DNA of 6,175 nt, from positions 1 through 6,175 of the forward strand of contig JAIOYD010000097.1 in assembly GCA_021741285.1 (NCBI GenBank), read 5' to 3'. The first letter of the stretch is position 1, and every line of letters begins with the position of its first letter. Below the pieces are notes generated by a model that saw only the letters and a program-made list of their open reading frames with translations, had not been told where the DNA came from and ran no database searches. Positions 1 to 6,175 of this stretch are shown here, piece after piece. Source of the stretch: Rickettsiaceae bacterium. GTDB lineage: Bacteria > Pseudomonadota > Alphaproteobacteria > Rickettsiales > Rickettsiaceae. The translations under genes were made by a program, and so were the position numbers.

Positions 1-7
1 GGGAATA

Positions 8-1228
8 ATGTTTGATTATAAAGCGGCGTTTAAAAAACAAATTGAGCAAATAAAACTCGAAGGAAGATACAGAAATTTTGTTAGTTTACAAAGAGAAGCT
101 GGAAATTTCCCAATGGCTTTTTGGGGCCACCTCAAAAAACAGGTTGTAATGTGGTGCATAAATGACTATTTGGGTATGAGTCAGCATCCAAAAGTGATTC
201 AATCAGCAGCGCAATCTATTTTAGACAATGGCGTTGGTTCTGGCGGAACAAGAAATATTGGCGGAAATAATTGGGCAGTAATTGAGTTGGAGCAAGAAAT
301 CGCTGACTTGCACAACAAAGAAGAGGCATTGGTCTTTACATCTGGTTATGTTTCAAATGATGCAAGCTTGAGTACTCTTTCCAAGATAATACCTGATTTA
401 ATCTACTTTTCCGATGAGTCTAACCATGCATCTATGATTGCAGGTATAAGAAATTCTAGAGCGGAAAAATATATATATAAACATTTAGATACCGTCCATC
501 TTGAGCAATTGTTGGCCTCAGTAGATATCAGCAAACCAAAGATGATTGTTTTTGAGTCTGCTTATTCAATGGATGGATTAATCTCGCCTATTAGCAAAAT
601 CTGTGAGTTAGCGAAAAAATATAATGCTATGACTTATATTGATGAAGTTCATAGCGTGGGCTTATATGGTAATAGAGGCGCGGGTATTGCTAATATGCTT
701 GGCTGTGAAGATAAAATAGATATCATTCAAGGAACCTTAGCTAAAGCTTATGGAGTAATAGGTGGTTATATTGCGGGCAATAGCACATTAATTGATGCAA
801 TTAGGCTTACAGCTAGTGGTTTCATTTTTACCACCTCGCTACCGCCGGCAATTAGTGATGCAGCAAGAGTAAGTATTAGCTATTTGAAGAAATCTGATGC
901 GGAGAGAGTTATGCATCAAAATGTTATCTCTAAAGTAAAAAAATCTTTCAGCATGGCTGGAATAGCAGTGCTTGAAAATAGAAGTCATATTATCCCTATT
1001 ATAATTGGAGATCCAGAGTTAGCCCGGCAAGCTTCTGCACTTCTTATAGAAAAACATAGTATTTTTGTGCAGCATATTAACTTTCCTACTGTATCACGAG
1101 GGACAGAAAGGCTACGAATTACACCTACTCCAGGGCACACAGAGGAGATGATTGTTAATTTGACCAACGCTCTCGTAGATGTGTTTGAAGAATTAGGCAT
1201 TAAGCCAAGAGTTATTGAACCAGCCTAA
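8..1228 (+). CDS. hemA: 5-aminolevulinate synthase (ALAS), haem biosynthesis
   Basis: Cytoplasmic PLP enzyme that condenses glycine with succinyl-CoA to 5-aminolevulinate, the first committed step of haem synthesis by the C4 route. The 406-residue protein has the usual bacterial ALAS length and aligns end to end with my recollection of the Rhodobacter enzyme. Visible landmarks are the EGRYR substrate motif (18-22), INDYLG (51-56), GSGGTRNI (77-84, with Thr81 in the position that separates ALAS from its serine-bearing relatives), SNHASM (138-143), FESAYSMDG (182-190), the PLP-binding IDEVH (211-215), the Schiff-base lysine Lys246 in GTLAKAYG, and [12 protein letters not shown] (364-375), whose Arg370 probably binds the glycine carboxylate. 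These features argue against the related KBL and BioF enzymes. The ATG matches the family N-terminus; the bases before it (GGGA) are too few to judge a ribosome site or promoter. Small departures are NIGGNNWAV where many homologues have NISGT..YH, and TVSRGTER for TVPRGTER. The first looks normal for Rickettsiales. Confidence 0.98.
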   Translation: MFDYKAAFKKQIEQIKLEGRYRNFVSLQREAGNFPMAFWGHLKKQVVMWCINDYLGMSQHPKVIQSAAQSILDNGVGSGGTRNIGGNNWAVIELEQEIADLHNKEEALVFTSGYVSNDASLSTLSKIIPDLIYFSDESNHASMIAGIRNSRAEKYIYKHLDTVHLEQLLASVDISKPKMIVFESAYSMDGLISPISKICELAKKYNAMTYIDEVHSVGLYGNRGAGIANMLGCEDKIDIIQGTLAKAYGVIGGYIAGNSTLIDAIRLTASGFIFTTSLPPAISDAARVSISYLKKSDAERVMHQNVISKVKKSFSMAGIAVLENRSHIIPIIIGDPELARQASALLIEKHSIFVQHINFPTVSRGTERLRITPTPGHTEEMIVNLTNALVDVFEELGIKPRVIEPA

Positions 1229-1252
1229 AACTATTTTAAGTTAAAATTATAT

Positions 1253-2053
1253 ATGCTAGATTTTCCTAATATTGATCCTGTGATTATAACGCTTGGACCT
1301 CTTGCGATCTCGTGGTATTCACTTTCTTATGTGATAGGTGTTCTTCTAGGGTGGTATTATGTTTTGAAGCTTATAGAAACTAATCATCTTAGTATAAGCA
1401 AGCAAAATATAGATGACTTTGTCTCGTGGGCAATTATTGGTATTATTATTGGCGGTCGCTTAGGGTATGTTTTGTTTTATGATCCGGTGAAATATTTTTC
1501 TAATCCTATTGAGATTTTGAAAACATATGAGGGTGGAATGTCTTTCCATGGAGGAATAAGTGGCCTTATAATGGCGTCATTCTTATTTTGTAAACGACGT
1601 AAAATAGCTTTCTTTGGCTTAATGGATCTATGTGCAGTTGTGGCGCCTATTGGCTTGTTTTTTGGAAGAATAGCAAACTTTATCAACGCAGAACTTTATG
1701 GTCGTATCACTGATGTCCCATGGGCATTTATTTTTCCCGGTAGTGATGGTTTAGCTAGGCATCCTAGTCAATTGTATGAAGCGATACTTGAAGGGTTCCT
1801 GTTATTTTTTATTCAGAGATACATTATTAGTAAGGTAGGTGGGCTGCAATATCCAGGATTACTTTCTGGTGTATTTTTAATATTTTATTCGTTCTTCAGA
1901 ATTATTGTAGAATTTTTTAGAGAGCCGGATTTTAAAATAGGGTATTTAGCTGAGTATTTTACTATGGGTCAATTATTGTGTATACCTATGATTATTGTTG
2001 GGATTATTTTAATTTATTTTAGCAAAAATCAATGCCAATCGATGCAAAAATAA
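1253..2053 (+). CDS. lgt: Phosphatidylglycerol:prolipoprotein diacylglyceryl transferase
   Basis: Inner-membrane enzyme that transfers diacylglycerol from phosphatidylglycerol to the lipobox cysteine of prolipoproteins, the first step of lipoprotein maturation before LspA and Lnt. The 266-residue protein is strongly hydrophobic, with about seven membrane segments (roughly 11-38, 56-76, 98-113, 119-137, 176-191, 200-222, 240-257). Family motifs are complete: Tyr22 (E. coli Tyr26), [10 protein letters not shown] (67-76, ending in the equivalent of Tyr80), MSFHGG (96-101) with His99 matching E. coli His103, the signature [14 protein letters not shown] (138-151) with Arg139, Asn142 and Glu147 matching Arg143, Asn146 and Glu151, HPSQLYEA (170-177), and FFREPD (221-226) with Arg223 matching Arg239. 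The start gives the expected short N-terminus ending in DPVI. No clear Shine-Dalgarno is seen. It begins 24 bases after hemA and its last 22 bases overlap the next gene, so co-transcription is likely. The enzyme should be active. Confidence 0.98.
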   Translation: MLDFPNIDPVIITLGPLAISWYSLSYVIGVLLGWYYVLKLIETNHLSISKQNIDDFVSWAIIGIIIGGRLGYVLFYDPVKYFSNPIEILKTYEGGMSFHGGISGLIMASFLFCKRRKIAFFGLMDLCAVVAPIGLFFGRIANFINAELYGRITDVPWAFIFPGSDGLARHPSQLYEAILEGFLLFFIQRYIISKVGGLQYPGLLSGVFLIFYSFFRIIVEFFREPDFKIGYLAEYFTMGQLLCIPMIIVGIILIYFSKNQCQSMQK

Positions 2054-3129
2054 GAAAAATTATTGAAACAAACGGCTACATTAATATTGATGATATGATG
2101 GAGCAAGTATTGTTAATTAACCCAGATTCATATTATGTTTATACTGAAAACATTGGAATAGATGGAGATTTTATTACATCTCCAGAGATTTCACAATTAT
2201 TTGGTGAAATTATTGCTTTATGGGTAATAGAGCAGTGGCAAAAATTGGGAAAGCCGAATGAATTTTGTTTGTTAGAGTTGGGTCCTGGGCAAGGTACGCT
2301 TATGGATGATTTGTTACGTACTTCCTCCAAAATAGCTAGTAGCTTCCTAAATGGTGCTAAAGTTCATTTGTTAGAAATTAATCACAAATTTATTCAGAAG
2401 CAAAAATTTAAGCTAGAAAAGCATAAAAAAGAAATTACTTGGGTTAAAAAAATTTTGGATCTCCCTGAATTGCCGCTAATAGTCATTAGTAATGAATTTT
2501 TTGATGCGTTGCCAATAAAACAATTTGTAAAAACTCAAAGTAGATGGCATGAATCTATTTTGATCATTGATCCTATAGATGGTAAAATTAAATATAGTAA
2601 AATTGAGATAAAACAAGCTCTACAAAACCAACTTAAATTAGAGCATCTGAATGCTAATGATGGGGCAGTTATAGAAGAGTCAATTGAATCTCTAGAGATA
2701 ATAAGAGCTTTGAGCGATCACATTAATAAATACTCCGGTGCTGTTTTAATTATCGATTATGGTTATGACATCCAAACTTCAGAAAGAACTAGGAATCAAT
2801 ATAATTCAACTCTTCAAGCGGTTAAAAACCATCAATATTGGCCAATAATTGATACGTTAGGAGAGGCAGATTTAACAGCTCATGTTGATTTTAATGCATT
2901 GAAGAGAGCTTCAAAAGAGCGTGGAGTTAGTAACTTTAGAAATTTTTCACAAAGAAATTTTTTGCTATCATATGGTATTGAGCTTCGGCTTCATGAGCTC
3001 AAAAAAACTATAGCTCCAGAAGAATGCTATATACTTGATAGGCAAGTTTTGCGGCTTATTTCTCCTTCTATGATGGGAGAGTTGTTCAAAGTCCTTGAGA
3101 TATCAAATCACACTAATTTTAAGGGATAA
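2032..3129 (+). CDS. MidA/NDUFAF7-family class I SAM-dependent methyltransferase (COG1565 type)
   Basis: Putative protein arginine methyltransferase. The mitochondrial relative NDUFAF7 (MidA) methylates an arginine of the complex I subunit NDUFS2 during assembly; the same role on NuoD here is inferred by homology. The 365-residue protein has typical family length. Motifs in order: [15 protein letters not shown] (45-59), the SAM-binding ELGPGQGTL (82-90), the acidic LLEIN after the second strand (113-117), SNEFFDALP (153-161), IDYGY (241-245), [12 protein letters not shown] (276-287) and MGELFKVL (348-355). In motif I, Gln87 stands where many members have Arg (GPGRGT). The ATG at 2032 gives the expected N-terminus (I..I...GYI.ID.MM). 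It lies inside the end of lgt in a different frame, with no visible Shine-Dalgarno, so translation may depend on ribosomes finishing lgt. From memory, lgt followed by this gene is a frequent alphaproteobacterial pair, often followed by the laccase-domain gene pgeF, which is absent here. Family certain, substrate not. Confidence 0.93.
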   Translation: MPIDAKIRKIIETNGYINIDDMMEQVLLINPDSYYVYTENIGIDGDFITSPEISQLFGEIIALWVIEQWQKLGKPNEFCLLELGPGQGTLMDDLLRTSSKIASSFLNGAKVHLLEINHKFIQKQKFKLEKHKKEITWVKKILDLPELPLIVISNEFFDALPIKQFVKTQSRWHESILIIDPIDGKIKYSKIEIKQALQNQLKLEHLNANDGAVIEESIESLEIIRALSDHINKYSGAVLIIDYGYDIQTSERTRNQYNSTLQAVKNHQYWPIIDTLGEADLTAHVDFNALKRASKERGVSNFRNFSQRNFLLSYGIELRLHELKKTIAPEECYILDRQVLRLISPSMMGELFKVLEISNHTNFKG

Positions 3130-3145
3130 ATTTTCCAGCTATTCC

Positions 3146-3165
3146 CTTGCAAAAACTTGCAAAAT
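3146..3165 (+). repeat. Tandem 10-bp direct repeat upstream of gyrA
   Basis: Two head-to-tail copies, CTTGCAAAAA (3146-3155) and CTTGCAAAAT (3156-3165), differ only in the last base. Each contains the palindromic hexamer TTGCAA, so two symmetrical sites lie exactly 10 bp, about one helical turn, apart. They sit 48 bases before the gyrA start and overlap the possible -35 region, so they may form a regulatory or DNA-bending element. The repeat is seen directly; any function is inference, and chance slippage in AT-rich DNA is a fair alternative. Confidence 0.7.
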
Positions 3166-3175
3166 ATTCTATTCT
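3147..3175 (+). promoter_or_regulatory. Possible sigma-70 type promoter for gyrA
   Basis: TTGCAA (3147-3152) is followed after 17 bases by TATTCT (3170-3175); each hexamer matches the consensus (TTGACA, TATAAT) at four of six positions and the spacing is ideal. Transcription would start near 3182, giving a leader of about 30 bases before the GTG of gyrA. The gap between the methyltransferase gene and gyrA shows no obvious terminator, so gyrA may also be reached by read-through. In AT-rich DNA a match of this quality is not strong evidence. Confidence 0.35.
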
Positions 3176-3212
3176 TTCCAAGCTAAACAATCAGTAAATA
3201 TGAGCATATATA

Positions 3213-5915
3213 GTGAGTGATTCAGAACTAAAAAACATGTTACCTATAAGCATTGAAGATGAGATGAAAAGTTCTTACATGGACTACGCGATGAGCGTGA
3301 TTGTAAGTCGTGCAATTCCTGATGTCAGAGATGGTTTAAAACCAGTTCATAGACGTATTTTATTTTCTATGTACGAAGGCGGATATCATAGCTCGAAGCC
3401 GCATAGAAAATCAGCCAGAATTGTCGGTGATGTAATAGGTAAGTACCATCCTCATGGGGATGGAGCGGTTTATGATTCACTTGTCAGAATGGCACAAGAT
3501 TTTTCTTTAAGAGTTCCTTTAGTCGATGGCCAAGGTAACTTTGGTTCGATGGATGGTGATTCAGCAGCGGCAATGAGATATACAGAATCACGTCTTACTA
3601 AAATTGCCCATACTCTCTTAGAAGATATTGATAAAGAAACAGTAGATTTCTTACCTAACTATGATGGCTCCGAGAGTGAACCTAAGGTTCTGCCTGCTAT
3701 GTTCCCAAATCTTTTGGTAAATGGGACAGGAGGGATCGCCGTGGGGATGGCAACCAATATTCCCCCGCATAATCTTGGAGAAGTTATAGATGCGGCTTGT
3801 GCTTATGTTGATAATAACGATATAGAGCTAACAGAATTAATTTCTTATATAAAAGGGCCAGATTTTCCAACTGGTGGAACAATCTTAGGGAGCTCTGGCA
3901 TTCAATCTGCCTATCTTACCGGCCGTGGAAGTATTTTATTCCGTGGTAAATGTGAAATCGAAAACAATAATGGAAGAGAAGCAATTATTGTTAAAGAAAT
4001 GCCGTACATGGTAAATAAAGCAAAATTAGTTGAAAGAATTGCTGACTTAGTGCGTGAAAAGAAAATTGAGGGTATTAGTGATCTTAGAGATGAATCAAAT
4101 AAAGATGGCGTTAGAGTAGTCGTTGAAGTAAAGAGGGACGCAGTAGCAGAAGTTGTCTTAAATCAGCTTTATTCTTATACTCAGCTTCAAACTAGTTTCG
4201 GGGTAATAATGTTAGCCCTCGATGAAGGAATGCCGAAAGTTATGAACTTGAAGGAAGTTATTGGTGCTTTTGTTCGCTTTAGAGAAATAGTAATTACTAG
4301 AAGGACTATATATTTACTTAATAAAGCGCGCGATAAAGCTCATATACTTTTGGGTGTCAGAATAGCAGTCAGTAATATTGACGAGGTAATAAGAATCATC
4401 CGTGGTGCATCAAACCCTTCTGTAGCAAAAGATCTTTTGATGGAAAAAGCATGGGATTGTGCAGCCATAATAAACTTGATAAAGCTTGTTGATGATAAGG
4501 CTAATATCAAAGATAACAGCACTATTCATCTCTCAGAAATTCAAGCTAAAGCGATTCTTGAAATGAGATTGCAACGTTTGACTGCAATGGAGAAAGATAA
4601 GATTGAAAACGATCTTAGTGATTTAACAAAAGAAATTACTGAGTACGTAGATATATTAAGTACCAGAAGTAAGCTTCTCTCAATCCTTAAATCTGAATTA
4701 ATCAGAGTAAAAGAGGAATTTTCAACGCCGAGAAGGACAGATATTATTGAAGGGTCTTTTGACCAAGATATCGAAGATTTGATCCAAAAAGAAGATATGG
4801 TAGTAACGGTAACGCTAAGTGGCTATATTAAACGTGTACCGCTTGCTACATACCGAGCTCAAAAACGCGGTGGTAAAGGGAGATCTGGTCTGTCGATGCG
4901 TGATGAAGATATTACAACGCAGCTATTCATTGGTAACACTCATACACCATTATTATTTTTTACGGATCGTGGACAGGTATATAGTCTGAAGCTTTATAAA
5001 TTACCATTAGGTAATCCTCAAAGTAAAGGGCGTCCGATAGTTAATATTCTTCCTCTGCAAGATAAAGAAACTATTACTAATGTTATGCCTATGCCTGAAA
5101 ATCAGGAAGAGTGGGACAACATGCATATTATGTTTGCAACTGCAAAAGGTAACATTCGTAGAAATGATCTGTCTGATTTTAAAAAGATACAATCAAATGG
5201 CAAAATTGCTATTAGGATGGATGAAGATGATAGCCTTATTAACGTTAAATCATGCAGTGAAGATGATCACGTATTACTGGCAAGTAAACTAGGTAAAGCA
5301 ATACGTTTTCCAGTAAATGCAGTCAGAGTATTTAAGAGTAGAACCTCTGATGGTGTGCGTGCTATGAGATTGGCATCAACGGATAAAGTAATATCAATGA
5401 CAATTTTGCGTGGTACTAAGTCAACGGTAGAAGAGCGTGAGGCTTTCCTGTCTATACCTTTTGAGAAGCGTGTAGCTATTTCTTTGGGTGATCATGAATT
5501 TAATTCAGCTGATTTTGGCTTAGAGCTTTCAAAAGAGCAGATTATTGAGATGGCTTCTGCAGAAGAGTTTATTCTAACTGTAGCTGAGAACGGTTTTGGT
5601 AAAAGAACATCAGCTTATTATTATAGAATTACTAATCGTGGCGGAAGTGGGATTGTGAATATGGTTCTATCTGACAAGACTGGTAAAGTTGTTGCTTCTA
5701 TGCCGGCGAATATGAAAGATGAACTTATGCTTATTACTAATAACGGTAAATTAATCAGGTGTAAACTTGATAGCGTTCGTGTTACTGGAAGGAGTACAAG
5801 TGGCGTTATATTATTTAAAACTGAGAAGGGCGAGATGGTCGTGTCGGCTTCTTTAATTGCTGAAACTTCTCCAGAAGAAAATGATGAAGGAGAGGATTTT
5901 GAGACGCTGACATAG
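3213..5915 (+). CDS. gyrA: DNA gyrase subunit A
   Basis: Breakage-reunion subunit of gyrase, which with GyrB forms the A2B2 enzyme that introduces negative supercoils into DNA using ATP. The protein has 900 residues. The N-terminal core starts with [20 protein letters not shown] (14-33); the catalytic tyrosine is Tyr123 in AAAMRYTES, next to Arg122, and Ile175 matches the DNA-intercalating Ile174 of E. coli. A coiled-coil region lies at about 360-500, and the beta-pinwheel C-terminal domain at about 525-880. The GyrA box QKRGGKG (550-556, consensus QRRGGKG) marks it as GyrA rather than ParC. Residues about 736-786 form an extra segment absent from E. coli but common in Alphaproteobacteria, and the tail (886-897) is acidic. 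Gly84 replaces the Ser83 of E. coli in the quinolone pocket, while Asp88 (E. coli Asp87) is kept. The GTG at 3213 gives 13 residues before IEDEM, as I recall for Rickettsia; ATG at 3237 is a less likely start. No strong Shine-Dalgarno is visible. Confidence 0.98.
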   Translation: MSDSELKNMLPISIEDEMKSSYMDYAMSVIVSRAIPDVRDGLKPVHRRILFSMYEGGYHSSKPHRKSARIVGDVIGKYHPHGDGAVYDSLVRMAQDFSLRVPLVDGQGNFGSMDGDSAAAMRYTESRLTKIAHTLLEDIDKETVDFLPNYDGSESEPKVLPAMFPNLLVNGTGGIAVGMATNIPPHNLGEVIDAACAYVDNNDIELTELISYIKGPDFPTGGTILGSSGIQSAYLTGRGSILFRGKCEIENNNGREAIIVKEMPYMVNKAKLVERIADLVREKKIEGISDLRDESNKDGVRVVVEVKRDAVAEVVLNQLYSYTQLQTSFGVIMLALDEGMPKVMNLKEVIGAFVRFREIVITRRTIYLLNKARDKAHILLGVRIAVSNIDEVIRIIRGASNPSVAKDLLMEKAWDCAAIINLIKLVDDKANIKDNSTIHLSEIQAKAILEMRLQRLTAMEKDKIENDLSDLTKEITEYVDILSTRSKLLSILKSELIRVKEEFSTPRRTDIIEGSFDQDIEDLIQKEDMVVTVTLSGYIKRVPLATYRAQKRGGKGRSGLSMRDEDITTQLFIGNTHTPLLFFTDRGQVYSLKLYKLPLGNPQSKGRPIVNILPLQDKETITNVMPMPENQEEWDNMHIMFATAKGNIRRNDLSDFKKIQSNGKIAIRMDEDDSLINVKSCSEDDHVLLASKLGKAIRFPVNAVRVFKSRTSDGVRAMRLASTDKVISMTILRGTKSTVEEREAFLSIPFEKRVAISLGDHEFNSADFGLELSKEQIIEMASAEEFILTVAENGFGKRTSAYYYRITNRGGSGIVNMVLSDKTGKVVASMPANMKDELMLITNNGKLIRCKLDSVRVTGRSTSGVILFKTEKGEMVVSASLIAETSPEENDEGEDFETLT

Positions 5916-5922
5916 TTAGCGT
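5904..5922 (+). other. Hairpin spanning the gyrA stop codon
   Basis: ACGCTGA (5904-5910) can pair with TTAGCGT (5916-5922), with one G-U pair, leaving a five-base loop CATAG that contains the TAG stop codon. The bases that follow (TGATAAAAATT) are A-rich rather than T-rich, so this is not a standard Rho-independent terminator. It could slow 3' exonucleases or assist Rho-type ending, or be fortuitous. The pairing is seen; the role is unknown. Confidence 0.4.
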
Positions 5923-6099
5923 TGATAAAAATTCTGTAGCATAAGTTATAGGTATTTGACAAGCCGCGATAAAGTAAAGCCTATATACAATAAGTGGGGG
6001 TGAGGATTAATAACCAAGTACCAAGTAATTAATTTGGCTAGTCTCTTCGTCAGAAGTCTCTTTAGCTGAATTAGCAAGGGATTTTACTATATAAACTAC

Positions 6100-6128
6100 T
6101 TAGGAAATCCATAAGAAAATGGTATAAT
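6100..6128 (+). promoter_or_regulatory. Extended -10 promoter for the gene starting at 6158
   Basis: A perfect TATAAT lies at 6123-6128 and is preceded by TGG (6120-6122), the TGn extension that lets sigma-70 polymerase work with a weak -35. The -35 at the ideal 17-base spacing is TTAGGA (6100-6105), matching three of six. Transcription would begin near 6135, leaving a leader of about 23 bases before ATG 6158. It is the best promoter match in the window and lies inside an inverted repeat that could serve as an operator. Confidence 0.7.
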
Positions 6129-6151
6129 TAGCGTATAAAGCTTATGGATTT
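6105..6151. repeat. Perfect 11-bp inverted repeat bracketing the promoter
   Basis: AAATCCATAAG (6105-6115) and CTTATGGATTT (6141-6151) are exact reverse complements separated by 25 bases. The left arm begins at the last base of the possible -35, the TATAAT box lies in the spacer, and the right arm covers the early transcribed leader up to six bases before the ATG. The arm centres are 36 bp apart. The placement would suit two operator half-sites or, in any transcript arriving from upstream, a long hairpin masking the start region. The repeat is certain; its role is inferred. Confidence 0.85.
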
Positions 6152-6157
6152 TAAATT

Positions 6158-6175
6158 ATGCCTATAGAAAATATT
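6158..6175 (+). CDS. Start of an unidentified gene, cut by the window edge
   Basis: ATG at 6158 opens a frame reading MPIENI to the last base of the window. A good promoter ends 30 bases upstream, which supports a real start, although the ribosome site is weak (only GGA at 6146-6148). An ATG at 6144 in another frame closes after seven codons at 6167 and is a poorer candidate. Six residues are too few to name the product. The wording resembles the start of translational GTPases such as TypA/BipA (often M.IENIRNIAI), but this is a guess and not a call. Confidence 0.5.

Larger units (their letters stand above)
5916..6157. other. Intergenic region after gyrA with small repeats, no gene recognised
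   Basis: Neither strand offers a credible coding frame in these 242 bases, and I see no tRNA or recognisable RNA family. The stretch holds a tandem 7-bp repeat CCAAGTA (6014-6020 and 6021-6027), an imperfect 17-base palindrome at 6021-6037 (arms CCAA and TTGG), a direct repeat of AGTCTCTT (6040-6047 and 6055-6062, period 15) enclosing a short CTTC/GAAG stem at 6045-6056, and, further right, the promoter and inverted repeat listed separately. A G-rich run, GGGGG then TGAGG, occurs at 5996-6005 but is not followed by an open frame of more than about a dozen codons. A small RNA cannot be excluded. Confidence 0.6.

Noticed and set aside
985..1200. 71-codon minus-strand frame inside hemA
   Set aside because: It is antisense to a conserved part of ALAS and has no recognisable product; the same applies to minus-strand frames at 1477-1686, 2139-2330, 4340-4522 and 5007-5192.
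8..1228. Possible KBL (2-amino-3-ketobutyrate CoA ligase) or BioF instead of ALAS
   Set aside because: Thr81, the EGRYR motif, the INDYLG block and full-length agreement with alphaproteobacterial HemA favour ALAS.
5080..5292. 70-codon plus-strand frame inside gyrA
   Set aside because: It is out of frame with the intact GyrA reading and its sequence looks like a frame-shifted shadow, with no signs of an independent start.
3213..5915. ParC (topoisomerase IV subunit A) instead of GyrA
   Set aside because: The GyrA box QKRGGKG at 550-556, the six-blade-sized C-terminal domain and the 900-residue length fit GyrA.
5621..5962. 113-codon open frame on the minus strand across the end of gyrA
   Set aside because: It lies almost wholly antisense to the conserved GyrA C-terminal domain and its serine- and leucine-rich product resembles no family I know.
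5956..5989. TTGACA followed by TATATAC, looking like a promoter after gyrA
   Set aside because: The -35 is perfect, but the nearest -10-like boxes (TATATA at 5982, TATACA at 5984) give spacers of 20 and 22 bases, too long for a normal sigma-70 promoter.
6144..6167. ATG at 6144 as the start of the last gene
   Set aside because: The frame closes after seven codons, whereas ATG 6158 stays open to the window edge.

Overview
This AT-rich window (by eye about one third G+C) carries four complete housekeeping genes, all on the + strand: hemA (5-aminolevulinate synthase), lgt (prolipoprotein diacylglyceryl transferase), a MidA/NDUFAF7-family SAM-dependent methyltransferase, and gyrA (DNA gyrase subunit A). 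A final intergenic region of about 240 bases leads into a gene of which only the first six codons are present.

The organism is very probably an alphaproteobacterium of the order Rickettsiales. It makes 5-aminolevulinate by the one-step glycine plus succinyl-CoA (Shemin, C4) route, which among bacteria is essentially alphaproteobacterial. The HemA wording (for example the NIGGNN stretch and the WCINDYLGM block) agrees with what I remember of Rickettsia ALAS. The GyrA C-terminal domain carries the extra segment typical of Alphaproteobacteria. The genus cannot be fixed from the sequence alone; an AT-rich intracellular lineage is the natural reading.

Layout: hemA ends 24 bases before lgt. lgt overlaps the methyltransferase gene by 22 bases in another frame. 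No promoter is visible between these three, so they look like one transcription unit whose 5' end lies at or before the left edge. An 83-base gap holding a tandem 10-bp repeat and a possible promoter precedes gyrA, which starts with GTG. After gyrA comes a non-coding stretch with several small repeats and then a convincing extended -10 promoter, enclosed by a perfect 11-bp inverted repeat, just upstream of the partial gene.

The genes serve haem synthesis, lipoprotein maturation, probable complex I assembly and DNA supercoiling; hemA and the methyltransferase both touch respiration, but no joint pathway is shown. I see no mobile element, CRISPR array, tRNA, rRNA or defence system. The points most worth following up are the glycine at the main quinolone-resistance position of GyrA and the inverted repeat that brackets the last promoter. 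Nothing here amounts to a new biological system.
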